From: Clostridiaceae bacterium
GTDB lineage: Bacteria > Bacillota > Clostridia > Lachnospirales > Lachnospiraceae
Assembly (NCBI GenBank): GCA_910574345.1
Contig: CAJSZV010000010.1
Location: 124,001-188,000 of the forward strand
Length of the DNA stretch: 64,000 nucleotides
Reading direction: 5' to 3'
A program made the position numbers and the translations under genes. Of this stretch, positions 1 through 8,417 are shown piece by piece (positions within the stretch are counted from its first letter, which is position 1; every line of letters starts with the position of its first letter). The notes below the pieces were generated by a model. It was not told the origin of the DNA. It searched no databases and worked only from the letters and a program-made list of their open reading frames with translations.

Positions 1-1650
1 ATTATGGTTATGGTGGTGGCGAAGGAGATCACGGATATTGTCAGGAAGCAGAAGGAGCAGACCCAGGCTCTTCAGGACGCTCTTTTGCAGGCTCAGCATG
101 CCAACCGGGCCAAGACCACATTCCTTTCCAACATGTCCCATGACATTCGTACGCCTATGAATGCCATTATAGGATTTACTACCATCGCCGTCAGCCATAT
201 TGACAATAAGGATCAGGTAAGAGACTGTCTGCAGAAAGTTCTTTCTTCCAGCAACCATCTGCTGAGCCTGATCAATGACATTCTCGATATGAGCAGAATC
301 GAGAGCGGGAAGGTTCAGATCAAGGAACAGGAGTGCAATATTCCTGAGCTGATGCACAATCTGGTTAATATTATTCAGCCTCAGGTGAAGGCAAAGCAGC
401 TGGAGCTGTTTATTGATACCTTTGAGGTGGTCAATGAGGATGTGATTGCAGATGCTTTGAAGCTGAATCAGGTGTTTATCAATTTGATGAGCAATGCGGT
501 GAAATACACACCGGCCGGAGGTACCATTTCTTTCCGGATTCAACAGAAAACTACTTTCCGCCATGGATATGGGGATTATACCTTCATCGTTAAGGACACA
601 GGCATCGGTATGTCCGAGGAATTTGTGAAGCATATTTTCGAGCCTTTTGAGCGGGAGGCAACGGCGACCCAGTCCGGCATCCAGGGAACAGGTCTTGGAA
701 TGGCTATTACCAAAAATATTGTGGAGATGATGAACGGAACCATCTCTGTGGAAAGCGAGCTGGGCAAAGGGAGTACATTTTTTGTGGAGTTCACTTTAAA
801 GCTGCAGGATACGAAAAAGAATGCGGAGCAGCTGAAAGAACTGGAAGGCCTGCGCTCTCTGGTGGTGGATGATGATTTCAACGTATGCGACAGCGTGAGC
901 AAGATGCTAAAGCAGCTGGGGCTGCGGGCGGACTGGACCACATCCGGAAGGGAAGCGGTCTACAGGGCAAAACTGGCCTGCGAGGAAGGGGATTCCTACC
1001 ATACTTATATCATTGACTGGCAGATGCCGGAGCTTAACGGTCTGGAGACAGCCAGAAGAATCCGCAGTACTGTGGGAGAATCCGCGCCGATTATTATATT
1101 GACTGCATATGACTGGTCGGATATTGAGGATGAGGCCAGGGCGGCAGGAGTGACTGCTTTCTGTGCAAAGCCGCTTTTCATGTCTGATCTGAAATCGGCG
1201 CTGCTGGCAGCCAATAATCTGAGTGAGAAGGAAGAGAATGCAGCCCTCTGGACCATGGCTGATTTTCAGGGCAGGAGAGTCCTTCTTGTGGAAGATATCG
1301 AACTGAATCGGGAGATCGCGGAAGTGATCCTGACTGAGGCAGGATTCCTTGTGGAGTCCGTACCGGATGGTACGGATGCGGTGGCAAGGATGGAGAAGGT
1401 GGAGGAACATTATTATGACATTATTCTTATGGATGTGCAGATGCCTATAATGAACGGATATGAGGCAACCAGAGCCATAAGAAACCTGCGCCGTAAGGAT
1501 GTGAAGGATCTGCCCATTATTGCCATGACGGCCAACGCCCTGGACGAGGATAAAGAGATGGCTCTGAAGAACGGAATGAGTGCCCATATATCGAAACCGC
1601 TGGATATGGACTTGTTTATCGGGGTGTTGAAGAGGTTTGTGAATGGATAG
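1..1650 (+). CDS. Hybrid sensor histidine kinase with two receiver domains (5' truncated by window)
   Basis: Three-prime part of a hybrid histidine kinase; the reading frame is open to base 1, so the sensor domain lies outside the window. Visible order: short coiled coil, HisKA with H-box SNMSHDIRTPMNAI (phospho-accepting His about residue 46, counting from the Met at base 4), HATPase_c with N-box (NQVFINLMSNAVKYT) and G-boxes (VKDTGIGMS, GTGLGMAIT), then two receiver domains. Both receivers keep the phospho-Asp, in IIDWQMPELNG (about D338) and ILMDVQMPIMNG (about D477). It should autophosphorylate and relay phosphate internally, usually to a separate Hpt protein, which is not seen here. The first receiver has WQM instead of the usual V/L-Q-M. 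A terminator follows directly, so the gene ends its own transcript and is not co-transcribed with the TnpB-like gene. Confidence 0.93.
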   Translation: MMVMVVAKEITDIVRKQKEQTQALQDALLQAQHANRAKTTFLSNMSHDIRTPMNAIIGFTTIAVSHIDNKDQVRDCLQKVLSSSNHLLSLINDILDMSRIESGKVQIKEQECNIPELMHNLVNIIQPQVKAKQLELFIDTFEVVNEDVIADALKLNQVFINLMSNAVKYTPAGGTISFRIQQKTTFRHGYGDYTFIVKDTGIGMSEEFVKHIFEPFEREATATQSGIQGTGLGMAITKNIVEMMNGTISVESELGKGSTFFVEFTLKLQDTKKNAEQLKELEGLRSLVVDDDFNVCDSVSKMLKQLGLRADWTTSGREAVYRAKLACEEGDSYHTYIIDWQMPELNGLETARRIRSTVGESAPIIILTAYDWSDIEDEARAAGVTAFCAKPLFMSDLKSALLAANNLSEKEENAALWTMADFQGRRVLLVEDIELNREIAEVILTEAGFLVESVPDGTDAVARMEKVEEHYYDIILMDVQMPIMNGYEATRAIRNLRRKDVKDLPIIAMTANALDEDKEMALKNGMSAHISKPLDMDLFIGVLKRFVNG

Positions 1651-1680
1651 AGGATTATGACAGAATTGAAAAGGTTTTAA

Positions 1681-1716
1681 ACAAAAAGTCAGTTCCCAAG
1701 GGGGCTGGCTTTTTGT
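1681..1716 (+). terminator. Rho-independent terminator of the histidine kinase gene
   Basis: A 16-bp stem (1681-1696 pairing with 1701-1716, several G-U pairs) closes on the loop CAAG. The 3' arm contains the run CTTTTT, so the U-tract is part of the stem. It lies 31 bp after the kinase stop codon. Confidence 0.8.
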
Positions 1717-1745
1717 GATAGAGTCTTTGGCTTATGGAGTGGGTG

Positions 1746-1765
1746 TCAAAAAGTGTACCTTTTGA
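1746..1765. repeat. 20-bp near-palindrome, copy 1
   Basis: TCAAAA-N8-TTTTGA, with GTAC near its centre. Its exact reverse complement occurs at 1873-1892. Both copies are followed by TACTT. It lies in the otherwise empty, AT-rich stretch between the kinase terminator and the TnpB-like gene. It could be an operator half of a pair or a leftover transposon end. Confidence 0.7.
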
Positions 1766-1872
1766 TACTTCCATAATAAATACAAAATCTACTATATTCT
1801 ATTACATTATCGTCAAAAAATCAAGAAAGTTAATTTATTTTTCTGTCCAATTTGTTCCATAAAAATATCTTC

Positions 1873-1892
1873 TCAAAAGGTACACTTTTTGA
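1873..1892. promoter_or_regulatory. 20-bp near-palindrome, copy 2, overlapping the putative -35 of the TnpB-like gene
   Basis: Exact reverse complement of the copy at 1746-1765; the two start positions are 127 bp apart. Its last four bases are the start of the TTGATA that I read as the -35 box of the downstream gene, so a protein or RNP bound here would block transcription. That it is an operator is inference from position and symmetry. Confidence 0.6.
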
Positions 1893-1916
1893 TACTTATC
1901 CCTGTAATTATAGAAT
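1889..1916 (+). promoter_or_regulatory. Putative sigma-A promoter of the TnpB-like gene
   Basis: TTGATA (1889-1894), a 16-bp spacer and TAGAAT (1911-1916). Transcription would begin about 10 bp before the start codon, just ahead of the ribosome binding site GTGAGGT. The -35 overlaps the palindrome at 1873-1892. Confidence 0.5.
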
Positions 1917-1932
1917 TGCCAAGTGAGGTAAG

Positions 1933-3246
1933 ATGTCTGAAGACAAGATATATAAGACCGTCCGCCAATATAATAAAACCCCGATTACAGTGGAAAATAT
2001 GGAAAAACTGCTGGAGATTGCAAGTGATTACTGTAAGGTAAAAAACTATGTTTATGATCGTTTCGGAGGGGTGGGGAGTCTGTCGAAGCTGTATCCGGGA
2101 TACACGGTACAGAATGAGATGACCGCCTGCGGGCTGAGGAATGACCTGGGACTGCCCAGCGTCTATTTTTATCTTGCCGTCTTTGATGCTTTAAAGGATA
2201 TCAAGACTCAGTGGGCCAGGACAAAATCGAAGGTTCTGCAGCTTGTGGGAGCCAATCCGAATTTTACACCGGAGGAAAAGCATTATCTCAGGTTTGTCCT
2301 GAAAATCAATAATGCTTTTACCGCCATCCTGAATCAGGAACCGATGAAGCTTCCTGCAGAGATAGAAAAGAAATATAAACAGGTAGCAGAAGAGGTGGAC
2401 AGAGAAAGGATGCACCGCTATGTGTGCCGCCAGGTTAGAAAATATCACGTAAAGCAGCACACAGATACCGCAGATGGATTTTCCATCTCAGCAAAGGCAT
2501 ACCGCTATCAGGATCATGGGATTTGTATCGCTACCAAGCAGAACCGGAAACGTATTTTCGTGCCGTTGACAGACAATAACCGATATGCAAGCCAGCTTTA
2601 TGTAAAGTTATATCCCGAAAAAAGGGGGCTGGAAATCATGGTGCCGGTTTACATGACCCCACGCTGCCATGACGACTATACCAATCAGGTAGGGATCTCC
2701 ATAGGAATGTTTACTATGGTGACAACCAGCGGCGGTCATTATTATGGGGAAAAATTCGGGGATTATCAGGGCGGATATGCAGAGTGGATACAAGTTCAGG
2801 CCAAAAGCTACAGTATTAACCGCCAGGATAATCCGGGAAGGAAAAAATACAATACGAAAAAGAAGCGGTTGGAAGAACAGCTTCACGCATATATCAATCA
2901 GGAGTTGAATCGGTTTCTTGAAAATGAAAAACCCGGAACTATCTATATGGTAAAATTGCCAAAGCCCCAAACCGGCGGAATCAATTCTAAGATCAACCAC
3001 CAGGTAAGCATGTGGCAGCGGGGGTATATCCGTGACCGCCTGATGCAGAAGTGCAGGGAGCAGTCTATAGAATATATAGAGGTTCTGGGAAAAGATATCA
3101 GCCGGCAGTGCAGTAACTGCGGGAACACGGGAGAACAGAAGGAAACTATCTTTGTATGCAGAAACTGCGGCTATAGGGCGGACAAGAAGATTAACACAGC
3201 CAGAAATACCCTGCAGCGGGGAATGGAAGGAAGAGTCCTTCACTAA
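1933..3246 (+). CDS. Nuclease-dead TnpB-like protein (candidate TldR-type RNA-guided repressor)
   Basis: A 437-aa protein with the C-terminal layout of IS200/IS605 TnpB. The zinc ribbon is intact (CSNC at C393/C396 and CRNC at C409/C412) and is followed by the usual N-x-A-R-N segment. The RuvC acidic residues are missing. The GIDxG motif is GISIG (Asp to Ser256). The IxxEDL motif is IYMVKL (Glu to Val340). The D-x-D-x-N-A-A motif is DKKINTA (catalytic Asp to Lys419). The protein therefore should not cut DNA but could still bind a guide RNA and DNA, as described for TldR repressors. No tnpA is adjacent, and the gene has its own promoter and good RBS (GTGAGGTAAG). A simple decayed transposon gene is the alternative, but the frame is full length and uninterrupted. 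Confidence 0.8.
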   Translation: MSEDKIYKTVRQYNKTPITVENMEKLLEIASDYCKVKNYVYDRFGGVGSLSKLYPGYTVQNEMTACGLRNDLGLPSVYFYLAVFDALKDIKTQWARTKSKVLQLVGANPNFTPEEKHYLRFVLKINNAFTAILNQEPMKLPAEIEKKYKQVAEEVDRERMHRYVCRQVRKYHVKQHTDTADGFSISAKAYRYQDHGICIATKQNRKRIFVPLTDNNRYASQLYVKLYPEKRGLEIMVPVYMTPRCHDDYTNQVGISIGMFTMVTTSGGHYYGEKFGDYQGGYAEWIQVQAKSYSINRQDNPGRKKYNTKKKRLEEQLHAYINQELNRFLENEKPGTIYMVKLPKPQTGGINSKINHQVSMWQRGYIRDRLMQKCREQSIEYIEVLGKDISRQCSNCGNTGEQKETIFVCRNCGYRADKKINTARNTLQRGMEGRVLH

Positions 3247-3594
3247 ACAGATCATAAGAACAGCTATTCGGATAAATTCCGGCCATGAGCCGGGGTTTTA
3301 CCTCAAAGGACCGAACAGTGTGTTCATGATATAAAAATCATACGGCATTAGAAGGCAGGGGAACCTGCGCATTGGGTATGCCAAGACCTTGCGAACATGG
3401 AATATTTGCAGATGCAGATACAAAGGCCATAAAAGCCGAACATGACGTAGCAGGGAGCGAAGCGGATTGCCGCATCATCTCAAAAAAGCAAGGGATGACC
3501 AATATGCCTTATTTTACGAAAGCAATGAGCTGTACGCCCTGGAAGCAACATCCAAAGGGCCGGCCTACACTTAATAAAAAGGACCATAAAAACC
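3247..3594 (+). ncRNA. Non-coding stretch with hairpins; candidate guide RNA locus of the TnpB-like protein
   Basis: This 348-bp stretch holds no convincing gene; its two short open frames lack RBSs and family features. It contains a 5-bp GC hairpin (CCGGC/GCCGG, 3279-3293) and a two-part stem (GGCAT 3344-3348 with ATGCC 3378-3382, enclosing GCAGG 3355-3359 with CCTGC 3364-3368, loop GGAA). TnpB and TldR guide RNAs are encoded at and just past the 3' end of the protein gene, so the position fits. I cannot locate the scaffold/guide junction. CCATAAAA occurs at 3427 and 3587 and again just inside the next gene. Confidence 0.35.
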
Positions 3595-6138
3595 ATGAGA
3601 AAAGCCCATAAAAAGCAAGCTGAAGACTTTATAAAACTCTTAGAACAAGCTCATCTGGAGATAAAAAAATACATAGAATCAAAAGACTATCCCATTGCCA
3701 TGGACCTTTTGTCCCAATGTCAGGAAGGCGCCATAGGCCTGGGTAATCTTATCGAACATGACGAAGGGGAGGGCTTTATTACCATCCCCCTTTTAGAATC
3801 TTACTGTGAACTGATCTATGAGATTTACGAAAAACTGGGGACTTCTGAGACAGAACCCGCTTCCGTGAATCCGGGGAAAATACATAAAGACCTGAAAAGA
3901 ACCTTAATCCAAGTGGAAAACAGTATAAAAAACGACATTAAAGTACGATTGGAGATTGCCTTCCTTCCCTACAAAGCATCCATGTGGGACAGTTTGGAGA
4001 GTGTATGGATGGCAGCCGATAGAGATCCGGACTGTGATGCTTATGTAGTTCCTATTCCATACTATGAGCGCAATGCGGACCGAAGTTTCGGGACCCGCCA
4101 TTATGAAGGCGCTGATTTTCCAAACTATGTTCCCATAACCAATTATGAAGAATACTGCCTGGCAGAGAGAAAACCGGATGTAATCTATATCCATAATCCA
4201 TACGATCAGGGAAATTATGTGACAAGCGTTGACCCAAGATACTATTCCGGAGAATTAAAGAAACATACGGACTGTCTAGTATATATACCCTATTATGCTA
4301 CAGCTGGAGGGATGAGCGAAGGTCAGTCCCTGTGTCTGTCTTATTTCAACGTAGACTACATTGTAGTACAGTGCGAGAAAATGATTGAATTCTTCGACCC
4401 AAGAGTGCCAAGGGAAAAGTTCCTTCCATTAGGCTCTCCCAAATTCGACAAGATTATCCGTCGGTGTCAGAATCCGCCTGAACCTCCCGAAGAGTGGAAA
4501 GAGAAGATGAAGGGCAGAAAGGTGTATTTCTACAACACAAGTCTTAATGGAATGCTGTCAGATACCAAGACATTTTTAAAGAAGATGGAATATGTCTTTG
4601 CCTGCTTCAGGGGCAGAGAAGATGCCTGCCTTTTGTGGCGGCCCCATCCCTTGCTGGAGACTACCTTTGATTCTATGAGGAATCATCATTATGCCAGATT
4701 CAAGGAATTGAAGCAGCAGTTTATAGATGAGGATCTGGGAATCTATGATGATACGCCGGATATTACGGATACCATTGCATTGAGCGACGTGTATATCGGG
4801 GATTCGGGGACGTCGGTTACTTCTTTGTTTGGGATTGCGGGGAAGCCTTTGTTTATTTTGGACAATAGTTTTTATAGTGAACCCGGGCCGGATGACTGGC
4901 GTGGTCAGTATATAAGCGGCTTTCGGGGCGATGAGCGCAATAGATGGAAGATTGTCCAAGGGAATAAGTTGTATTACTCTCCAGATGATGATTATCATTA
5001 CGAGTATTATTGTGATTTGTCAGAGTATTCATATGGAGGATACTATCGCGCAGCCTTAGAGATCAATGGCAGACTCTATATATGTCCAGCAAACGCCCAA
5101 GATATTCTTGTGGTTGAAAATCGAAAAATCATCAAAAGAATTTTGTTAGAACATTATATAAAACGCTGGGGAGCATTTTCAGGAGCAGGTGATATAGGAA
5201 ATTATCTGTTTCTGATTCCCAAGGATTATCCGGCTATTGTCAGATATGATACAAAGCAGGACAAGATCGACTATATCACAGGATATAATGATGCATTTAT
5301 ATCTTATGTAGAAGGGGAACAGAGAGTAGGCGGAGTGGGTAAGTGGAAAGACTATTTGATGCTCGCTTCTCCAGTAGATAGCCACATTATCGCTGTCAAT
5401 AGTGAGACAAAAGAAGTACAGATTTTAACCACAGGAGCAAAAAATTCCTGCGGGTGTATGGGAATTGTGTCCGATGATCAGGATTTGTGGTTGTTTCCAT
5501 ATTCAGGCACTACCATTACCCGGTGGAACCCAGATACAGGAGAAGTGCAGGAATATTGTGAGATGCCAGAAGGATTCGTCTGTAAAAGCAGACCACATGG
5601 GCATCGGTGCCTGGAACGTCCCTTTAGTATGGCGGCATTTTATGAAAATAAGGTGTTTTTCTCTCCTTGTTGGGGAAATATGTTTCTTTGTCTTGATAAG
5701 AATACAGGAAAGATGGCAGAGTGGAAACCGCCGTTTGAAGTATTGGAAGAGCAAAAAAACGGGTACTATAGTTCCTGGTCTCCCGGATATTTTGTACATC
5801 CTACCGATACATTGGGAGACGGGACATACAGGTTTTTCTCCATTCCTAATGGGATGCTCTATGATGTGAATCTTATAACCAATGAATACAGGGAAATTGA
5901 AGTTGAATTTAACTTAGACCATTTAAGGGAGCATGAGCCGGGATTTTGTGAGATCTCTGATTGGCTTCAGTATGGCTGCCATAATAGTTATTTTAACAGT
6001 CTGGGACGGTTTCTGTCTGGAAGCGTGATTGGAAGTCCTTTTAACAGAGAGAGACAACTGGTAGCATACAGAAAGATTGCAGCGAATAATGACGGAACGT
6101 GTGGCGAGAAAATTCACCAGACAGTGTGTAAGGTGTAA
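3595..6138 (+). CDS. Glycerophosphotransferase-like GT-B protein with C-terminal beta-propeller-like region
   Basis: An 847-aa protein. Residues about 1-100 are helical. Residues about 115-440 resemble the CDP-glycerol:glycerophosphotransferase (TagB/TagF) fold: IAFLPYKASMWDSLESVW, VDYIVVQCEKM, LWRPHPLL, and SDVYIGDSGTSVTSLFGIAGKP near 395, the place of the conserved DYSS segment of that family. Residues about 460-830 are rich in repeated aromatic/Gly beta segments (LYICPANAQD, YLFLIPKDYP, LWLFPYSGTTI, VFFSPCWGN), suggesting a propeller that might bind glycan. It has no signal peptide or membrane span and probably acts on the inner membrane face. It is the first gene of the glycan locus, with a weak RBS (AAAGGA). 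The exact acceptor and donor are unknown. Confidence 0.65.
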   Translation: MRKAHKKQAEDFIKLLEQAHLEIKKYIESKDYPIAMDLLSQCQEGAIGLGNLIEHDEGEGFITIPLLESYCELIYEIYEKLGTSETEPASVNPGKIHKDLKRTLIQVENSIKNDIKVRLEIAFLPYKASMWDSLESVWMAADRDPDCDAYVVPIPYYERNADRSFGTRHYEGADFPNYVPITNYEEYCLAERKPDVIYIHNPYDQGNYVTSVDPRYYSGELKKHTDCLVYIPYYATAGGMSEGQSLCLSYFNVDYIVVQCEKMIEFFDPRVPREKFLPLGSPKFDKIIRRCQNPPEPPEEWKEKMKGRKVYFYNTSLNGMLSDTKTFLKKMEYVFACFRGREDACLLWRPHPLLETTFDSMRNHHYARFKELKQQFIDEDLGIYDDTPDITDTIALSDVYIGDSGTSVTSLFGIAGKPLFILDNSFYSEPGPDDWRGQYISGFRGDERNRWKIVQGNKLYYSPDDDYHYEYYCDLSEYSYGGYYRAALEINGRLYICPANAQDILVVENRKIIKRILLEHYIKRWGAFSGAGDIGNYLFLIPKDYPAIVRYDTKQDKIDYITGYNDAFISYVEGEQRVGGVGKWKDYLMLASPVDSHIIAVNSETKEVQILTTGAKNSCGCMGIVSDDQDLWLFPYSGTTITRWNPDTGEVQEYCEMPEGFVCKSRPHGHRCLERPFSMAAFYENKVFFSPCWGNMFLCLDKNTGKMAEWKPPFEVLEEQKNGYYSSWSPGYFVHPTDTLGDGTYRFFSIPNGMLYDVNLITNEYREIEVEFNLDHLREHEPGFCEISDWLQYGCHNSYFNSLGRFLSGSVIGSPFNRERQLVAYRKIAANNDGTCGEKIHQTVCKV

Positions 6139-6170
6139 GTACAAAAAGAACAGAACTGGAGGAAATCAGT

Positions 6171-7538
6171 GTGATCAAGGTAATTACATACGGCACCTTT
6201 GATCTTTTCCATGAAGGACATTACCGGCTTCTTCAGAGGGCAAAGGCTCTTGGAGATTATCTGATTGTAGGTGTTACTACAGAAGCCTATGATAAGACAA
6301 GAGGCAAATTGAATGTGGTGGACTCACTCACAACCCGGATTGAAAATATAAAGAAAACAGGCTTTGCAGATGAGGTTATCATAGAGGAAGCGGCAGGCCA
6401 GAAGTTTAACGATATTAAAAAATATCATATTGATGTGTTTACTGTAGGTTCAGATTGGGTAGGGTGTTTTGATTATCTGAGAGATTACTGCAAAGTGGTT
6501 TATCTAGAGCGGACCAAGAATATCTCCAGTACTATGCTGCGGGAGCAGAACAGCCGAATTCAGAGAATCGGCATTATAGGAACAGGAAGAATCGCACAAC
6601 GGTTTATTCCAGAGGCAAAGCTGGTCAGCGGCATCAGTACCCAGGGGGTGTATAATCCCCATGAAGAAAGTGTCAGGGAGTTTGCTGGTAAGTGGGAGAT
6701 CAATGGATATACGGATTTGGATGAATTTTACGAGACTATCGATTCCGTCTATATCGCTTCGCCTCATGAGACTCATTACGGATACATAAAGTCTGCATTG
6801 GAGCATGGAAAACATGTTCTGTGTGAGAAACCTATGGTACTTCAGAAAGCGCAGGCAGAAGAGCTGTTTGAATATGCCGAAATGAGAGGACGGATCCTTT
6901 TTGAAGGAATAAAAACAGCTTACTGTCCGGGTTTTACCAGGCTTCTTGGAATAGCTTGCAGCGGAACCATTGGTAATATCCGCAATGTGGAGGCATGTTT
7001 TACTAAGCTTGAAAAGCCAGACAGCAGAGAATTGACAGATCTTTCCTTTGGAGGAAGCTTTACAGAACTTGGCAGTTATGTAATGTTTCCGGTATTGAAG
7101 CTTTTGGGAGAGAATATCGAAGATATTCGTTTTGACAGCATTCGGGATGAAAGAGGACTTGATCTGTTTACAAGAGCAGTAATGACATATCCCGGCAATA
7201 TGGGTATGGCTACGGTAACCTGTGGGCTTGGCGTGAAATCGGAGGGCAGGCTGCTGATTGCGGGAACAAAGGGATATATTGTGGTGGAGGCGCCATGGTG
7301 GAAGACCAGTTATTTTGAAGTCCACTATGAAAATCAGGATGAGGTGGAAAAATATTCGGAGCGGTTCTTGGGAGATGGGCTTCGGTATGAGATCAGTGAT
7401 TTTCTTACTATGATAAATGGGGTAGGAAAGAGCGGATTCAAACTGACACGCAGTGAATCCATTACGCTTGCAGGGGTTATGGAAGAGTTTATGAGATGTG
7501 CCCGAAAGAGTATGGATTTTGATATAAGATTGAAATGA
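6171..7538 (+). CDS. Fusion of glycerol-3-phosphate-cytidylyltransferase-like and Gfo/Idh/MocA oxidoreductase domains
   Basis: A 455-aa bifunctional protein. Residues 1-125 are a TagD-type nucleotidyltransferase: TYGTFDLFHEGH with HxGH at 14-17, and ISSTMLR near 118. This would join CTP to a polyol phosphate. From about residue 130 an NAD(P)-binding Gfo/Idh/MocA domain begins (IGIIGTGRIAQRFIP), with the family signature CEKPM near 219. It would reduce or oxidise a sugar-derived carbonyl. The GTG start is supported by GGAGG 8 bp upstream. The fusion suggests that one protein both forms and activates the same small polyol. Genes 7564-11920 follow closely and probably supply its substrate. Confidence 0.85.
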   Translation: MIKVITYGTFDLFHEGHYRLLQRAKALGDYLIVGVTTEAYDKTRGKLNVVDSLTTRIENIKKTGFADEVIIEEAAGQKFNDIKKYHIDVFTVGSDWVGCFDYLRDYCKVVYLERTKNISSTMLREQNSRIQRIGIIGTGRIAQRFIPEAKLVSGISTQGVYNPHEESVREFAGKWEINGYTDLDEFYETIDSVYIASPHETHYGYIKSALEHGKHVLCEKPMVLQKAQAEELFEYAEMRGRILFEGIKTAYCPGFTRLLGIACSGTIGNIRNVEACFTKLEKPDSRELTDLSFGGSFTELGSYVMFPVLKLLGENIEDIRFDSIRDERGLDLFTRAVMTYPGNMGMATVTCGLGVKSEGRLLIAGTKGYIVVEAPWWKTSYFEVHYENQDEVEKYSERFLGDGLRYEISDFLTMINGVGKSGFKLTRSESITLAGVMEEFMRCARKSMDFDIRLK

Positions 7539-7563
7539 TCAGGAAAGGGAATATAGAGATAGT

Positions 7564-8415
7564 ATGGTGAACTGTAAGGATGTATCAGAACATTACATAA
7601 CTCCAAAGTCACCCCCCTACTTTGCTTTCAATATATGGAGTATGGAATCAGCAAAAGCGGTGATTGACGGCTCAGCAAAGACAGGTCAGGATGTGATTCT
7701 GCAGATCTCCATGAAAGCATTTCAAAGACTGGACAAAGAAGAACTCCGCAGGTTTGTTACCAGCTATATGGAGAAAAGGAAGGTTCATGCATATCTGCAT
7801 TTAGATCACTGCAGAGATTTGGAGCAGATAAAAGAAGCCATAAGTTATGGCTGGGATTCTGTTATGATCGATGCTTCTGACAAACCATTGGAAGAGAACA
7901 TTGCAATGACTAATCTTGTATGTGGGATAGCAGAAGAAACCGGGACATTAGTGGAAGCGGAGATAGGACAAATTTTTAAGACCGGAGATAAGGGCCACAA
8001 TGCGGAATCGGGAATTGCAAGAATAGAAGATATTAAAACTTTTGTGAAAAACAGCAAAGCTCATATCCTCGCGGCAGCTGTAGGCACATCCCATGGTTTA
8101 TATAAAGGGCTGCCAAAGATTCACTATGATTTGATAGAAGGAATATCAGAATTTACGGATATCCCTTTGGCAATCCATGGAGGGACAGGCCTTACAGATG
8201 AGATGTTCTTAAAACTGCTGTCCTATGGGAATGTAAAGAAAATTAATATTTCAACTGATGTAAAGATGGCTTATCGGTGGGGGATTATGGAAAGTGTTCA
8301 AAAAGGATATACCGATGAAAGTGGCTTTGATCCTCTCAAGGTGGAGAATGTGATCCACGATTCTTTGGAAGAAATGGCTGTAAATAAATTAAGATTATTA
8401 AGGAAAGACAGATAA
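7564..8415 (+). CDS. Class II fructose-bisphosphate-aldolase family protein
   Basis: A 283-aa zinc-dependent class II aldolase-like enzyme. Recognisable parts are the zinc/substrate region HLDHCRDLEQIKEAISYGWDSVMIDASD, the acidic VEAEIGQI, the AVGTSHGLYKG loop with a zinc-binding His, and IHGGTGL near 212 followed by the phosphate-binding NISTD. Such enzymes split or form ketose phosphates using dihydroxyacetone phosphate or a related donor. It is placed between a cytidylyltransferase/oxidoreductase fusion and a sugar kinase, so it probably serves a dedicated sugar or polyol phosphate pathway, not glycolysis. It ends 2 bp before the kinase start. The RBS is weak. Confidence 0.85.
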   Translation: MVNCKDVSEHYITPKSPPYFAFNIWSMESAKAVIDGSAKTGQDVILQISMKAFQRLDKEELRRFVTSYMEKRKVHAYLHLDHCRDLEQIKEAISYGWDSVMIDASDKPLEENIAMTNLVCGIAEETGTLVEAEIGQIFKTGDKGHNAESGIARIEDIKTFVKNSKAHILAAAVGTSHGLYKGLPKIHYDLIEGISEFTDIPLAIHGGTGLTDEMFLKLLSYGNVKKINISTDVKMAYRWGIMESVQKGYTDESGFDPLKVENVIHDSLEEMAVNKLRLLRKDR

Positions 8416-8417
8416 TC

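Noticed and set aside
907-1587. 226-codon minus-strand frame opposite the histidine kinase
   Set aside because: Shadow of the well-supported kinase frame; His/Cys-rich low-plausibility protein with no RBS.
3152-3334. Short open frame overlapping the TnpB-like 3' end
   Set aside because: It lies mostly within the TnpB zinc ribbon in another frame, with unlikely composition.
1746-3594. Complete, active IS200/IS605 element
   Set aside because: No TnpA gene and no recognisable left or right element ends; the TnpB active site is lost.
3372-3611. Open frame of 79 codons after the TnpB-like gene
   Set aside because: Starts at TTG without an RBS, lacks family features and overlaps the next gene's start; it fits better as non-coding or guide RNA sequence.
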